A DNA stretch of 17,329 bases from assembly GCA_009668925.1 (NCBI GenBank), contig SBEK01000081.1, positions 1 through 17,329 of the forward strand. The letters are read 5' to 3'. Under the pieces are notes generated by a model. That model was not told the DNA's origin. It did not search any database and was given only the letters and a program-made list of their open reading frames with translations. This stretch comes from Deltaproteobacteria bacterium. GTDB taxonomy: Bacteria; Desulfobacterota; Syntrophia; Syntrophales; Smithellaceae. The position numbers were made by a program, and so were the translations under genes. Below, piece by piece: positions 1-7,227 of this stretch; position 1 is the first letter of the stretch; each line of letters starts with the position of its first letter.

Positions 1-1
1 C

Positions 2-748
2 CCGACCACGACGCGGACCGTCAATCCGGATGAGGATGATTTCTCGGGATTCGTCTTTAAAATCCAGGCCAATATGGATCCGGCGCATCGCGACCGCATT
101 GCCTTCATGCGGATTTGCTCAGGCAAATTCGAACGCGGTATGCACGTCATGCAGCACCGCATCGGCAAGGAAGTTTCCCTATCCAACGCCACGATCTTCA
201 TGGCGCAGGACCGCACCAACATCGAGGAAGCCTATCCGGGCGATATCATCGGCATCCACAACCACGGCACCATAAAAGTCGGCGACACTTTTTCACGGAA
301 AGAACCGCTCAAGTTCACCGGCATCCCCCATTTTGCCCCGGAGCATTTCTGCCGTGTGCGGCTCAAGGACCCGCTGCGCCTGAAGCATCTGCAGAAGGGA
401 TTGACGCAGCTTTCCGAAGAAGGCGCGATTCAGGTCTTTAAACCCCTGTGGGGATCGGACAGCATCCTCGGCGCGGTGGGCGCACTGCAGTTTGATGTAA
501 CGATGGCTCGCCTCAAAGATGAATACAGTGTTTATGCCGACTATGAAAAGACCGATTACGCCGCGGCCCGCTGGGTTACCTGCGATGACGCCAAAAAGCT
601 GGAAGATTTTCAGAAAAAGAATTTGATGAACCTCGCGATCGATACGGAGGGTAATCTCGTCTATCTCGCACTCAGCGAGTGGCGGCTTTCCCACACCATG
701 GAGGAGTGGCCGCAGGTTCAATTCCACAAGACGATGGAAAAAAGTTAA
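2..748 (+). CDS. prfC: Peptide chain release factor 3, C-terminal part (5' end outside window)
   Basis: RF3 is the translational GTPase that recycles RF1/RF2 from the ribosome after peptide release. The reading frame is open from the first bases, so the gene starts upstream; about 248 of the usual ~530 residues are here. The GTP-binding domain is missing. What remains is the beta-barrel domain II and the C-terminal domain. Diagnostic stretches are [70 protein letters not shown] and [16 protein letters not shown], all characteristic of RF3 rather than EF-G or EF-Tu. The frame ends normally with TAA, so this is a window edge and not a broken gene. The family assignment is very secure. Confidence 0.96.
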   Translation, partial: PTTTRTVNPDEDDFSGFVFKIQANMDPAHRDRIAFMRICSGKFERGMHVMQHRIGKEVSLSNATIFMAQDRTNIEEAYPGDIIGIHNHGTIKVGDTFSRKEPLKFTGIPHFAPEHFCRVRLKDPLRLKHLQKGLTQLSEEGAIQVFKPLWGSDSILGAVGALQFDVTMARLKDEYSVYADYEKTDYAAARWVTCDDAKKLEDFQKKNLMNLAIDTEGNLVYLALSEWRLSHTMEEWPQVQFHKTMEKS

Positions 749-830
749 TGCGGCTTTCCACAATAGTCGTATTAGAGACGCCGTCTCGTCGAGATTTATC
801 CCGATACCTATCAGGGCACAGGAGAAAAGA

Positions 831-1178
831 ATGAAGATGATCGACTACCGATCCGCTCTGCCGACGCATTTCGATCATGAGCCGGCAAAAGGTGTTTCCG
901 GACGTGTTGTGATCGGCAGGAACGACGGTGCGAACAATTTTTGCATGCGAATCTTTGAAGTCGCTCCGGGTGGACATACGCCGAGGCACACTCACCCTTG
1001 GGAGCACGAGATTTTTATCCACTCGGGCTCAGGCGAAATCTGGAATCAAGACTGGCATTCTTTTTCGGCCGGCCATGCCATATTCGTACCCGGTAATGAA
1101 GAGCATCAGATTCGCAACAGGGGCAATGCTCCTTTGGTGTTCATCTGTCTGATTCCGGCGGACGCTCCGGAATTATGA
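831..1178 (+). CDS. Small single-domain cupin protein
   Basis: 115-residue protein filled by one cupin_2 beta-barrel. Cupin motif 1 is seen around residues 46-67 (GGHTPRHTHPWEHEIFIHSG), with the two His and the Glu that normally bind a metal. Motif 2 is GHAIFVPGNEEHQIRN, which supplies the third His. A metal-binding site is therefore intact. The substrate cannot be told: single-domain cupins of this size include oxygenases, isomerases and small-molecule sensors. The ATG is preceded by GGAG at a good distance (821-824). It lies 82 bases after prfC and 61 before the MFS gene on the same strand, so co-transcription with the transporter is possible, although a hairpin lies between them. Confidence 0.88.
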   Translation: MKMIDYRSALPTHFDHEPAKGVSGRVVIGRNDGANNFCMRIFEVAPGGHTPRHTHPWEHEIFIHSGSGEIWNQDWHSFSAGHAIFVPGNEEHQIRNRGNAPLVFICLIPADAPEL

Positions 1179-1182
1179 CCCT

Positions 1183-1200
1183 TTCGCTTTTGAAAGCGAA
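1183..1200 (+). repeat. Inverted repeat between cupin and MFS genes
   Basis: A perfect 8-base inverted repeat, TTCGCTTT-TG-AAAGCGAA, begins four bases after the cupin stop codon. As RNA it would fold with a four-base loop after opening one pair. No T-run follows, so it is not a convincing intrinsic terminator. It may be an operator, an RNA-stability element or a rho-assisted 3' end. Confidence 0.5.
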
Positions 1201-1239
1201 GCATCGACTTGCAAACCGTCTGCGCGCGGGCATTTCACC

Positions 1240-2529
1240 ATGAGCTTCGTCAAATACCGCTATCTGATATTTGCCCTTCTGGGAACCGCCTACCTTCTTG
1301 TTTTCTTCCACCGGCTGGCACCCGCGGTTGTCGCCGTGGATATGATGACCGATCTCTCAACCGGCGGAGCGCTGATGGGTCTTCTGGCTTCGGCATATTT
1401 CTATCCTTACGCGCTCGTACAGATTCCGGCAGGCCTGTTGTCCGATTCCTGGGGCCCGCGCCGTTCCATCGTTTTCTTCTTTGCACTGGCGGGGGCGGGT
1501 TCGATCGGCCTGGGATTGGCGCATACCGTCGCCAGCGCCATCGTGGCGCGCGTTCTTGTCGGAATGGGCGCGGGCATGGTCTTTGTTCCGGCACTCAAGA
1601 TCCTCACCCATTGGTTTGAATGGAGCAAGTTCTCGCGAATGAGCGGTCTCTTGATGTCTCTGGGCGGCATCGGTGCCTTCTCGGCAGCCACCCCCCTGGC
1701 GCTCATGAGCGATGCAGTGACCTGGCGCGGCAGTATGGTCGTGATGGGAGCATTTACCCTCATCATCGCCTTGTTGATCTGGCTTCTGGTCCGCGATACG
1801 CCTAAGCAATCCGGTTTTCCGCCCCTCAACGATTACACGCCGGTGAATACCGCCGATGCAAAAACGATAGGTGTTTTAGACGGAGTTTTTCTTGTCGTTA
1901 AAAGCAATCTGTTCTGGCCCACCGCAATGTGCAACTTCTTCAGCGCTCTTGTCTCCCTCAGCATCAACGGACTGTGGGGTGGTCCCTTCCTGATGCATAC
2001 CTACGGGATGTCCCGGGCGCAGGCGGGCGGAGTTTTATCGATGATGGCGATCGGCTTGATCTTCGGCGCACCGTTCTGGAACTGGCTCTCCCACAACGTC
2101 CTTCATTCGCGAAAGAAAATTCTGGTCATCAGCCAATTGAGCGGTCTGTGCATTTTTGCGCTGCTGGCTTTTTTTACAGGCGATTTTACGAAAACTCAAC
2201 TTTATTTGTGGTTCTTTTTCTTTAATTTTTCACTGTCCAGCATCGTGGTTGCCGGTTACTCGGCGGTCAAAGATTCGTTTCCGATCCAGATATCCGGCAC
2301 TGCGACAGGCATCTTGAATATTTTCCCTTTTGTCGGCGCCGCCCTGGGTCAGCCACTCATCGGCTGGTATCTGGATTCCGTCGGTGCCGCAGGCGGCAAA
2401 TACCCGGTTCACGCCTATTCCACTGTGTTTAAAATATGCCTGATGTCTTTGCTTGCTGCGCTGGTCGCCAGCACCCTGGTCAAGGAAACATTACCGAAAA
2501 GACGGGCCGCCGCGAAAAAATCCGCCTGA
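1240..2529 (+). CDS. Major facilitator superfamily transporter
   Basis: 429-residue inner-membrane protein with about twelve hydrophobic segments in two halves separated by a polar loop near residues 185-215. The loop between segments 2 and 3 carries the MFS motif A in the form GLLSDSWGPRR. The segment-4 region RVLVGMGAGMVFVPALKILTHWF is typical of the NarK/OFA-like part of the superfamily, which moves small organic or inorganic anions, but the substrate cannot be read from sequence. The C-terminus is short and basic (KRRAAAKK). There is no clear Shine-Dalgarno before the ATG, which may mean coupling to upstream translation or a weak start. The stop codon directly abuts the stop of the convergent TAXI gene, and its last codons lie inside that gene's terminator. 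Confidence 0.9.
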   Translation: MSFVKYRYLIFALLGTAYLLVFFHRLAPAVVAVDMMTDLSTGGALMGLLASAYFYPYALVQIPAGLLSDSWGPRRSIVFFFALAGAGSIGLGLAHTVASAIVARVLVGMGAGMVFVPALKILTHWFEWSKFSRMSGLLMSLGGIGAFSAATPLALMSDAVTWRGSMVVMGAFTLIIALLIWLLVRDTPKQSGFPPLNDYTPVNTADAKTIGVLDGVFLVVKSNLFWPTAMCNFFSALVSLSINGLWGGPFLMHTYGMSRAQAGGVLSMMAIGLIFGAPFWNWLSHNVLHSRKKILVISQLSGLCIFALLAFFTGDFTKTQLYLWFFFFNFSLSSIVVAGYSAVKDSFPIQISGTATGILNIFPFVGAALGQPLIGWYLDSVGAAGGKYPVHAYSTVFKICLMSLLAALVASTLVKETLPKRRAAAKKSA

Positions 2530-2540
2530 TCAGCAGGCGG
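2515..2540 (-). terminator. Intrinsic terminator of the TAXI gene, lying in overlapping gene ends
   Basis: Read on the minus strand, a 7-bp GC-rich stem (CCGCCTG / CAGGCGG, 2522-2540) with a five-base loop is followed by A and then six T (2520-2515), the classic rho-independent layout. The minus-strand stop codon (2530-2532) falls in the hairpin loop and the U-tract is encoded inside the last codons of the convergent MFS gene. On the plus strand no T-run follows, so it should end only the minus-strand transcript efficiently. Confidence 0.8.
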
Positions 2541-3918
2541 CATCGCCCTTCAACCGGTCCCGAACGATGGCGATGTGGCTGCGCAGCGCATAGAACTGAT
2601 CAGCGAAGGATGCCGGAACTTTCATATTATTAACACTCTGTTCAATTCGATCCAGTCTCCCCAGCAGCTCGCCTTGTTGCATCGCGGAGGTCGCGTTCAA
2701 TTTCAAGTCGCCTTCCAATACCAGCAGTGCACGATACCAGCGCAGGATGCGCAAACGCATCCGCCAGCGATAAATGACCGGAATGATCTTCAGTCCCGGA
2801 ATCAAAACCAGAATCAACGGAACAATCACGACCACAATGCGGTTCAGAAGACTGGCCATCCAGAAAGGCAAATACCGGTAAAAGAAACTCTTGCCCGATT
2901 TGTAAAAGCGCAAAGCATCGGGACTGATACGGTACTCATGCTCGAGCGGGGCTGGAAATTCGCCCTGACGCTGATACCGGCCCGCCCGGCCGTGTACTTC
3001 GGTAGCCGCTTCCAGAAGCAGATCGGAAAGTGCGGGATGCAGATCGGCCCGGGCAATCAGTTCAACGGTGGGACTCAGCAAATTGATATCATGATCGGGA
3101 ATATTCTTCCCGAAGTCTATAGATCCTTCAAGGAGCACCAGCTTATTCAGATACTTGATGCGGCGCGTATAGGCGTCCGCCTGCGAGAAATGAAAGGCCG
3201 TGATCCCGGGCTCGCGCAGCAGGTCGCGCATGGTTTTCGAGGCGGCGGAATCGGCCATCATGAATGCCCCGTCGATCTTCCCTTCCAGAAGAGCCTTTTC
3301 CGCTTCCTCATCATCCATCTCCAGGAGCGTCGTCATGCCGCCCGGTTTGATGCCGTTCAATTCCAGGAGGATGTGCGCCAGTACATTTGTCCCGGTGCCC
3401 TCCTCGCCGATCGCCAGCCTCTTCCCGTTGAAGTGGGACAGAAGTTTAAACGGCCGATCCGCACGGCAAAATAAATAGAGGGGTTCGTAGGATACGCTGC
3501 CCAGAGAAACCAGGTTGTCGATGTTTTGTCCTTTCGCCACACCCGCCTGCACAAATCCAACGTCAACGCGAAATTTGGGATCAGCCAGGCGCTTCAGATT
3601 TTCCAGCGATCCTTCGGAAGGAAGAATTTTAAGCGTCACACCTTTGCGTGCCAGGATCTTTTCATACTTGGTGGTGTTTCTTTCGAAAAGGCTGCCTTTA
3701 TCTCCACTGGTGATGACAATCGTATTGGGCGGCGCAGAGTAGAAGAACCAAAAAACCGCGGCGGTCAGAACCCCCGCGGTAAAGACGATTGCCGCCAGCG
3801 TGGCGCCGGGACCAAGACCGAACGTCTCCCCAAACATGACCTGCACATTGCGAAAACGAAAGATAAATCTATCGGCGATAACCTGTTTTCGTCTTCTTAT
3901 GTCGTTTTCTGGCGTCAT
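2530..3918 (-). CDS. TAXI-family (TRAP-type) solute-binding protein with two membrane anchors
   Basis: 462-residue protein. Residues ~37-60 are a hydrophobic segment without a clear cleavage site, so this looks like a membrane anchor. Residues ~65-340 form the periplasmic TAXI binding domain: ITSGDKGSLFE at the start, VDVGFVQAGVA, LYLFCRADRP, GKRLAIGEEGTGTNVLA and DGAFMMADSA are family landmarks. A second hydrophobic segment spans ~358-383 (NRIVVVIVPLILVLIPGL), followed by a ~79-residue basic and amphipathic tail predicted to be cytoplasmic. Classical TAXI proteins are free or lipid-anchored and ~320 residues long. No TRAP permease (DctQM-like) gene lies in the window, so the partner is unknown and a sensing role is possible. 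A strong GAGGAG precedes the ATG. The gene ends in its own terminator. Confidence 0.88.
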   Translation of the reverse strand: MTPENDIRRRKQVIADRFIFRFRNVQVMFGETFGLGPGATLAAIVFTAGVLTAAVFWFFYSAPPNTIVITSGDKGSLFERNTTKYEKILARKGVTLKILPSEGSLENLKRLADPKFRVDVGFVQAGVAKGQNIDNLVSLGSVSYEPLYLFCRADRPFKLLSHFNGKRLAIGEEGTGTNVLAHILLELNGIKPGGMTTLLEMDDEEAEKALLEGKIDGAFMMADSAASKTMRDLLREPGITAFHFSQADAYTRRIKYLNKLVLLEGSIDFGKNIPDHDINLLSPTVELIARADLHPALSDLLLEAATEVHGRAGRYQRQGEFPAPLEHEYRISPDALRFYKSGKSFFYRYLPFWMASLLNRIVVVIVPLILVLIPGLKIIPVIYRWRMRLRILRWYRALLVLEGDLKLNATSAMQQGELLGRLDRIEQSVNNMKVPASFADQFYALRSHIAIVRDRLKGDAAC

Positions 3919-4041
3919 TCACTCCTCGTCTGATCCCGGATGAAGGTGTTCGCTCTGCCGAATTTCGATCACCTTCCGTTTATACCGCATGCTTCGGAGA
4001 ATGGGTCGCGAGGGCAACCCCGAACGCGGTCATCCATCTCC

Positions 4042-5397
4042 TCACCGGCCTGCAAAAGCGGCGGCGCTTTCTCCTGCAATGAAGCCCGTCGAAAACGCCG
4101 CCTGCAAATTGTAGCCTCCCGTATCCGCGTCAATATCCATCAGCTCACCGCAAAAATAGAGACCAACTTGCTTTTTGGAGGCCATGGTTCGCGGATCGAT
4201 TTCATCAAGCGCCACACCACCTGCCGTCACAATAGCTCTGGCGAGCGGCAAAGGGGATTTTATATTGAACCGCAAGGCTTTCAGTAAATCAATTATTTTT
4301 TCCCGCTCGGCGGCGTTTATCTGATGCGCTTGTTTCTTTTCGTCAATTCCGGAAAGGGCGATTACAGGTCCCATCATCTTTGCCGGCAAATATTCTTTCA
4401 TAATGCCCACGATTCTTCTCTTGCTGAATTTATTCAGATCCGATTGAAGCCGTTTTCGCAATTGATCTTTGGTCAGAGCCGGCTTTAAATCGATCAAGAC
4501 GGCAACAGGTCCCTTTTCCAGAGCTTCACCAATAGCCAGGCTCATGAGCAGGATGATCGGTCCGCCGAGCCCGAAATGCGTGAACAGCATTTCCCCAAAC
4601 CGGCTCTCAATCATCGGCCACCGGGGAATCTTTTTTTCACCCCGGCCATAATCCAGACCGGGCATAAGCGATGAGTCGATGGCTGAGGCTTCCCCCTGGA
4701 ATGCGGCAGCCCGGATATTGCGCAATGAGACTCCCTGCATGGATTGCGCCAGTCTCTGTTCACGGACAATCAGGGGCACCAGGGCCGGTTTGGGCGGGAC
4801 AATCCGGTGCCCGAACGCCGCACTGATGGCATACCCGTCACCTGTGGAACCGGTCCCCGGCCATGAAGCACCGCCGGTCGCAATGATCACGCACGGGGTT
4901 TGGTAATGACCGTCTTGTGTTTGAACGGTAAACCGGCCATTTTTATCAGGCACAACGGCGATAACCCGGGAATTGAAAATTGTGCGGACTTTGTTTTCAG
5001 CCAGATATTTCTGAAAGACGCAAACGACGTCGCGGGCGTCATCGGAGACCGGAAAGATTCTGCCGCCGCGCTCCACTTTTGTGAAGAGACCGTGTTGCTC
5101 GAAAAATGCGAGCAACTCCGGACGGAAAAAACGGGAAAAAGCGCTGTGCAAAAAACGGCCGTTCGGGCCGTACATTCCAAGAAACGATTGCAGGTCCGCT
5201 GCATTGGTCACATTACACCTCGTTTTGCCGCTGACCAGAATCTTCTTGCCGAGACGATCATTTTTTTCCAGAAGCAACACGCGGATACCCCGGCGGGCGG
5301 CACTCCCGGCTGCCATCAGTCCCGCCGCTCCACCGCCGATGACAATCACATCGGCATCACCGCTGGTTGTGTTTCTTCCCATGCGAAAAGCTATCAT
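4042..5397 (-). CDS. BaiN/HI0933-type FAD-dependent oxidoreductase
   Basis: 451-residue flavoprotein of the HI0933/YhiN/BaiN family. The FAD-binding Rossmann motif is at residues ~18-26 (VIGGGAAGL), followed by LLLEKNDRLGKKILVSGKTRCNVTN, the family hallmark. VIIATGGASWPGTGSTGDGY lies mid-protein, and near the C-terminus come TAGGVALDEIDPRTMASK and LYFCGELMDIDADTGGYNLQAAFSTG, the second FAD contact. Length is normal. The biochemical role of most members is uncertain; a bile-acid-modifying role was proposed for BaiN and aminoacetone oxidase is another database name, neither of which can be assumed here. The start could be the ATG at 5397 or the one at 5382; neither has a good Shine-Dalgarno. 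It is divergent from the DUF2600 gene across 100 bases and 123 bases upstream of the TAXI gene. Confidence 0.9.
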   Translation of the reverse strand: MIAFRMGRNTTSGDADVIVIGGGAAGLMAAGSAARRGIRVLLLEKNDRLGKKILVSGKTRCNVTNAADLQSFLGMYGPNGRFLHSAFSRFFRPELLAFFEQHGLFTKVERGGRIFPVSDDARDVVCVFQKYLAENKVRTIFNSRVIAVVPDKNGRFTVQTQDGHYQTPCVIIATGGASWPGTGSTGDGYAISAAFGHRIVPPKPALVPLIVREQRLAQSMQGVSLRNIRAAAFQGEASAIDSSLMPGLDYGRGEKKIPRWPMIESRFGEMLFTHFGLGGPIILLMSLAIGEALEKGPVAVLIDLKPALTKDQLRKRLQSDLNKFSKRRIVGIMKEYLPAKMMGPVIALSGIDEKKQAHQINAAEREKIIDLLKALRFNIKSPLPLARAIVTAGGVALDEIDPRTMASKKQVGLYFCGELMDIDADTGGYNLQAAFSTGFIAGESAAAFAGR

Positions 5398-5486
5398 AGA
5401 TTGCCGAGGACGGTCAAATGATCAATTGACGGGCCTTGTGATACTGCGGCGCGTGTGTTAAAGGTTGGCCAATTAAATTTTAAACG

Positions 5487-5490
5487 GGAG
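5487..5490 (+). promoter_or_regulatory. Shine-Dalgarno site selecting a TTG start
   Basis: GGAG lies seven bases before TTG at 5498. The first in-frame ATG, at 5534, has no such site. This favours the TTG as the start of the DUF2600 gene and adds 12 residues. Confidence 0.65.
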
Positions 5491-5497
5491 AAGCAGG

Positions 5498-6553
5498 TTG
5501 CCGGTACCCACTCATCTTATATCTCTGACGACCATGACGTTTTTGAAAGTGCAGCCGATAACCCACGCCTGCCTGCGCCATTGGAAGGCGCGCGCCCAAA
5601 GTATCCCCGATCCGGAGCTGCGCCGCCAGGCGCAAGCCAGCATCGAGACCAAGACTTTTCATTGTGAAGGAGGCTCTCTGTATGGTTTGCTCGCCGGAAA
5701 TGAATATAAGGAAGCGATTAAATTCATCGTCGCTTATCAGACGATCAGTGACTATCTGGACAATCTCTGTGACCGCAGTACGTCACAAAATCCGGAAGAT
5801 TTCCGGGCATTGCATGAGTCCATGTTGCATGCCCTGACGCCGAATGAATCTGCCACCGATTATTACCGCTTCCGAAGTGAACGCAACGACGGCGGTTACC
5901 TCGCTGAATTGGTAAAGACCTGCCAGGATATTTTGGGTCGTCTCTCCAACTACCGCCTGGGTGCAGACGCTCTCCTCGAACTGGCCAGTTTGTATATTGA
6001 TTTACAGGTCCATAAACACGTTCAAAGGAATGAACGTGTGCCGCGTCTGCAAGCCTGGTTTGCCGGACATGAAAAAAATTTGCCGTCGATGGCGTGGTAC
6101 GAATTCGCCGCCTGCACCGGTTCGACACTTGGAATTTTTTGCATCGTCTCGCAGCTGTTCAATCGGACAACAACCGAAGCATTGGTTCTTCGAATCAGGA
6201 ATGCTTATTTTCCGTGGGTTCAGGGATTGCACATTCTTCTGGATTACCTGATCGATCAGGAGGAAGACCGCGCCGGTCTGGATCTTAATTTCTGCTCTTT
6301 CTATGCCAATGACGAGCACCTGTCGCGCCGGCTCAGCCATTTTTACACTGAGGCGCAGGCAAGTGTTGCGAGTCTGCCCAACCCAAAGTTTCATCGCTTA
6401 ATTACGCGCGGCCTCCTGAGCATCTATCTGGCCGATCATAAAGTCGCCAGGCAGAAGGATGTTCGGATCATCTCGAAAAATCTCCTGAGTCTGGGCGGCC
6501 GCGAGGCTATTTTCTTTTATCTGCATTGCTGGATTTATCGCCGGCTGGCTTAA
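5498..6553 (+). CDS. DUF2600 protein (tetraprenyl-beta-curcumene synthase-like)
   Basis: 351-residue, mostly helical soluble protein. It matches the DUF2600/YtpB family, whose Bacillus member cyclises heptaprenyl (C35) diphosphate to tetraprenyl-beta-curcumene. Landmarks are KTFHCEGG (52-59), FIVAYQTISDYLDNLCDR (76-93) with an Asp-rich DYLDN (85-89), DYYRF with NDGGYL (121-135), LYIDLQVHKH (165-174), WYEFAACTGSTLGIF (200-214) and FPWVQGLHILLDYLIDQEEDR (238-258). The two Asp-rich motifs would bind Mg2+ and diphosphate. The N-terminus is TTG-initiated. Family membership is clear, but product and chain length cannot be predicted, and no prenyl synthase or second cyclase is adjacent. Its only close neighbour upstream is the divergent flavoprotein. 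A cyclase acting with an FAD enzyme is an attractive but untested idea. Confidence 0.88.
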   Translation: MPVPTHLISLTTMTFLKVQPITHACLRHWKARAQSIPDPELRRQAQASIETKTFHCEGGSLYGLLAGNEYKEAIKFIVAYQTISDYLDNLCDRSTSQNPEDFRALHESMLHALTPNESATDYYRFRSERNDGGYLAELVKTCQDILGRLSNYRLGADALLELASLYIDLQVHKHVQRNERVPRLQAWFAGHEKNLPSMAWYEFAACTGSTLGIFCIVSQLFNRTTTEALVLRIRNAYFPWVQGLHILLDYLIDQEEDRAGLDLNFCSFYANDEHLSRRLSHFYTEAQASVASLPNPKFHRLITRGLLSIYLADHKVARQKDVRIISKNLLSLGGREAIFFYLHCWIYRRLA

Positions 6554-6589
6554 GCAGCTTTCATGAGTGATGCATTTCTCGCCTGCCTT

Positions 6590-6604
6590 GGGGAGTTATT
6601 CCCC
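6590..6604. repeat. GC dyad upstream of the sigma-54 promoter
   Basis: GGGGA-GTTAT-TCCCC is a perfect 5-base dyad centred about 130 bases before the predicted sigma-54 start. This is a normal distance for an activator (UAS) site. It could instead be a weak 3' hairpin of the DUF2600 transcript, but no T-run follows. Confidence 0.4.
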
Positions 6605-6609
6605 TGCCG

Positions 6610-6641
6610 GCCGGTTTCTCCCGGACCCGATTCCAACCGGC
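6610..6641. repeat. 7-base inverted repeat, candidate activator-binding site
   Basis: GCCGGTT and AACCGGC (6610-6616, 6635-6641) form a perfect inverted repeat. They are centred near -101 from the predicted sigma-54 start, where enhancer sites of NtrC-type activators usually lie. The 18-base spacer is longer than is usual for such sites, so the true recognition element may be half-sites. An A-run follows on the plus strand, so it is not a terminator for either direction. Confidence 0.4.
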
Positions 6642-6700
6642 AAAAAATATTTATGCTTTAAATACAATAAGATAACAGATAACGTCTCGGATACGAGAAT

Positions 6701-6716
6701 TGGCATGCCTGTTGCT
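6701..6716 (+). promoter_or_regulatory. Sigma-54 (-24/-12) promoter
   Basis: TGGCAT-N5-TTGCT matches the sigma-54 consensus TGGCAC-N5-TTGCW at all but one position. The invariant GG (6702-6703) and GC (6714-6715) are exactly ten bases apart. Transcription would start near 6727, leaving a ~26-base leader that contains the Shine-Dalgarno CGGGAG (6737-6742). A small dyad TCTCG-N4-CGAGA (6685-6698) ends just before the -24 element. Sigma-54 promoters need an AAA+ activator; one is encoded at 9190-10524. Confidence 0.75.
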
Positions 6717-6752
6717 AAATAGAGAGCAGAAATGATCGGGAGATCGCCGTTG

Positions 6753-7148
6753 ATGAAGAAAGCTTTGGTTTGTATAGCAGGGGTAATTTGTCTTTTGGCT
6801 GTATTCGCTGTTGCGGCCGACAAACCTGTTAAAGATTCCAGCCAGGGTGTTGTGCTCAAAACAACAACCGTTAAAACGGCAAAAATGAATGCCCGGGGAA
6901 AAGTTGTAGAAATTTCGGACACGGCGATTAAGATCGAGCGAAGCATCAAGGGTAATGTGGAAATCATGGAGTTCGCGCTGGACGCTCCTGTAATGGATGT
7001 TGCCGTGAACGACTCTGTAAAAATTGCCTACACCATTAAAGATGGAAGGCTGACCGCAGCCAGGGTGGCTAAGCTGGGAGCGCTGAAGAGTCCCGGCAAA
7101 AACGGGATAAAGCAGGAAAAAGAGAAACCGGCATCCGTAACGAAGTAG
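6753..7148 (+). CDS. Small exported protein under the sigma-54 promoter
   Basis: 131 residues from the chosen ATG. An earlier in-frame ATG at 6732 would sit only ~5 bases from the predicted transcript start and lacks a ribosome site, whereas 6753 has CGGGAG upstream and gives a textbook signal peptide (MKKALVCIAGVICLLAVFAVAA). The mature part has a probable small beta-barrel (residues ~45-102: GKVVEISDTAIKIERS, VNDSVKIAYTIKDGRLTAARV), resembling the OB-like domains found in many small periplasmic proteins. It ends in a Lys-rich tail. No cysteine occurs after the signal peptide, so it is not a lipoprotein. I cannot name the family; DUF5666-like is a guess. It is 79 bases upstream of a second small exported protein on the same strand. 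Confidence 0.78.
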   Translation: MKKALVCIAGVICLLAVFAVAADKPVKDSSQGVVLKTTTVKTAKMNARGKVVEISDTAIKIERSIKGNVEIMEFALDAPVMDVAVNDSVKIAYTIKDGRLTAARVAKLGALKSPGKNGIKQEKEKPASVTK

Positions 7149-7174
7149 TGGCGATGCCTTTCGATAAGTGGAGT

Positions 7175-7193
7175 CCCCCAGGAAACTTGGGGG
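7175..7193 (+). repeat. Stem-loop between the two small exported-protein genes
   Basis: CCCCCAGG-AAA-CTTGGGGG pairs over eight positions (one G-T) with a three-base loop. It is followed by TTAATC and not a T-run. It could be a partial terminator, or more likely an RNA-stabilising or processing hairpin that protects the downstream message. Confidence 0.5.
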
Positions 7194-7227
7194 TTAATCA
7201 AAAACTATTAACAAGGAGGATTTTAAG

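Noticed and set aside
773..785. GAGAC-N3-GTCTC dyad after prfC
   Set aside because: Only five pairs and no T-run, so it does not support a terminator or operator call.
1315..1332. Sigma-54-like TGGCAC followed by GTTGT on the plus strand
   Set aside because: It lies inside the MFS coding sequence and the spacing is one base too long (GG to GT not GC), so the invariant elements are missing.
2575..3474. A 299-codon open frame on the plus strand
   Set aside because: It is the antisense of the TAXI gene, whose protein has clear family motifs; the plus-strand translation is Gln/Arg-rich with no recognisable domain.
4042..5397. Naming the flavoprotein a bile-acid or aminoacetone enzyme
   Set aside because: Those labels come from a few family members; nothing in this neighbourhood supports either substrate.
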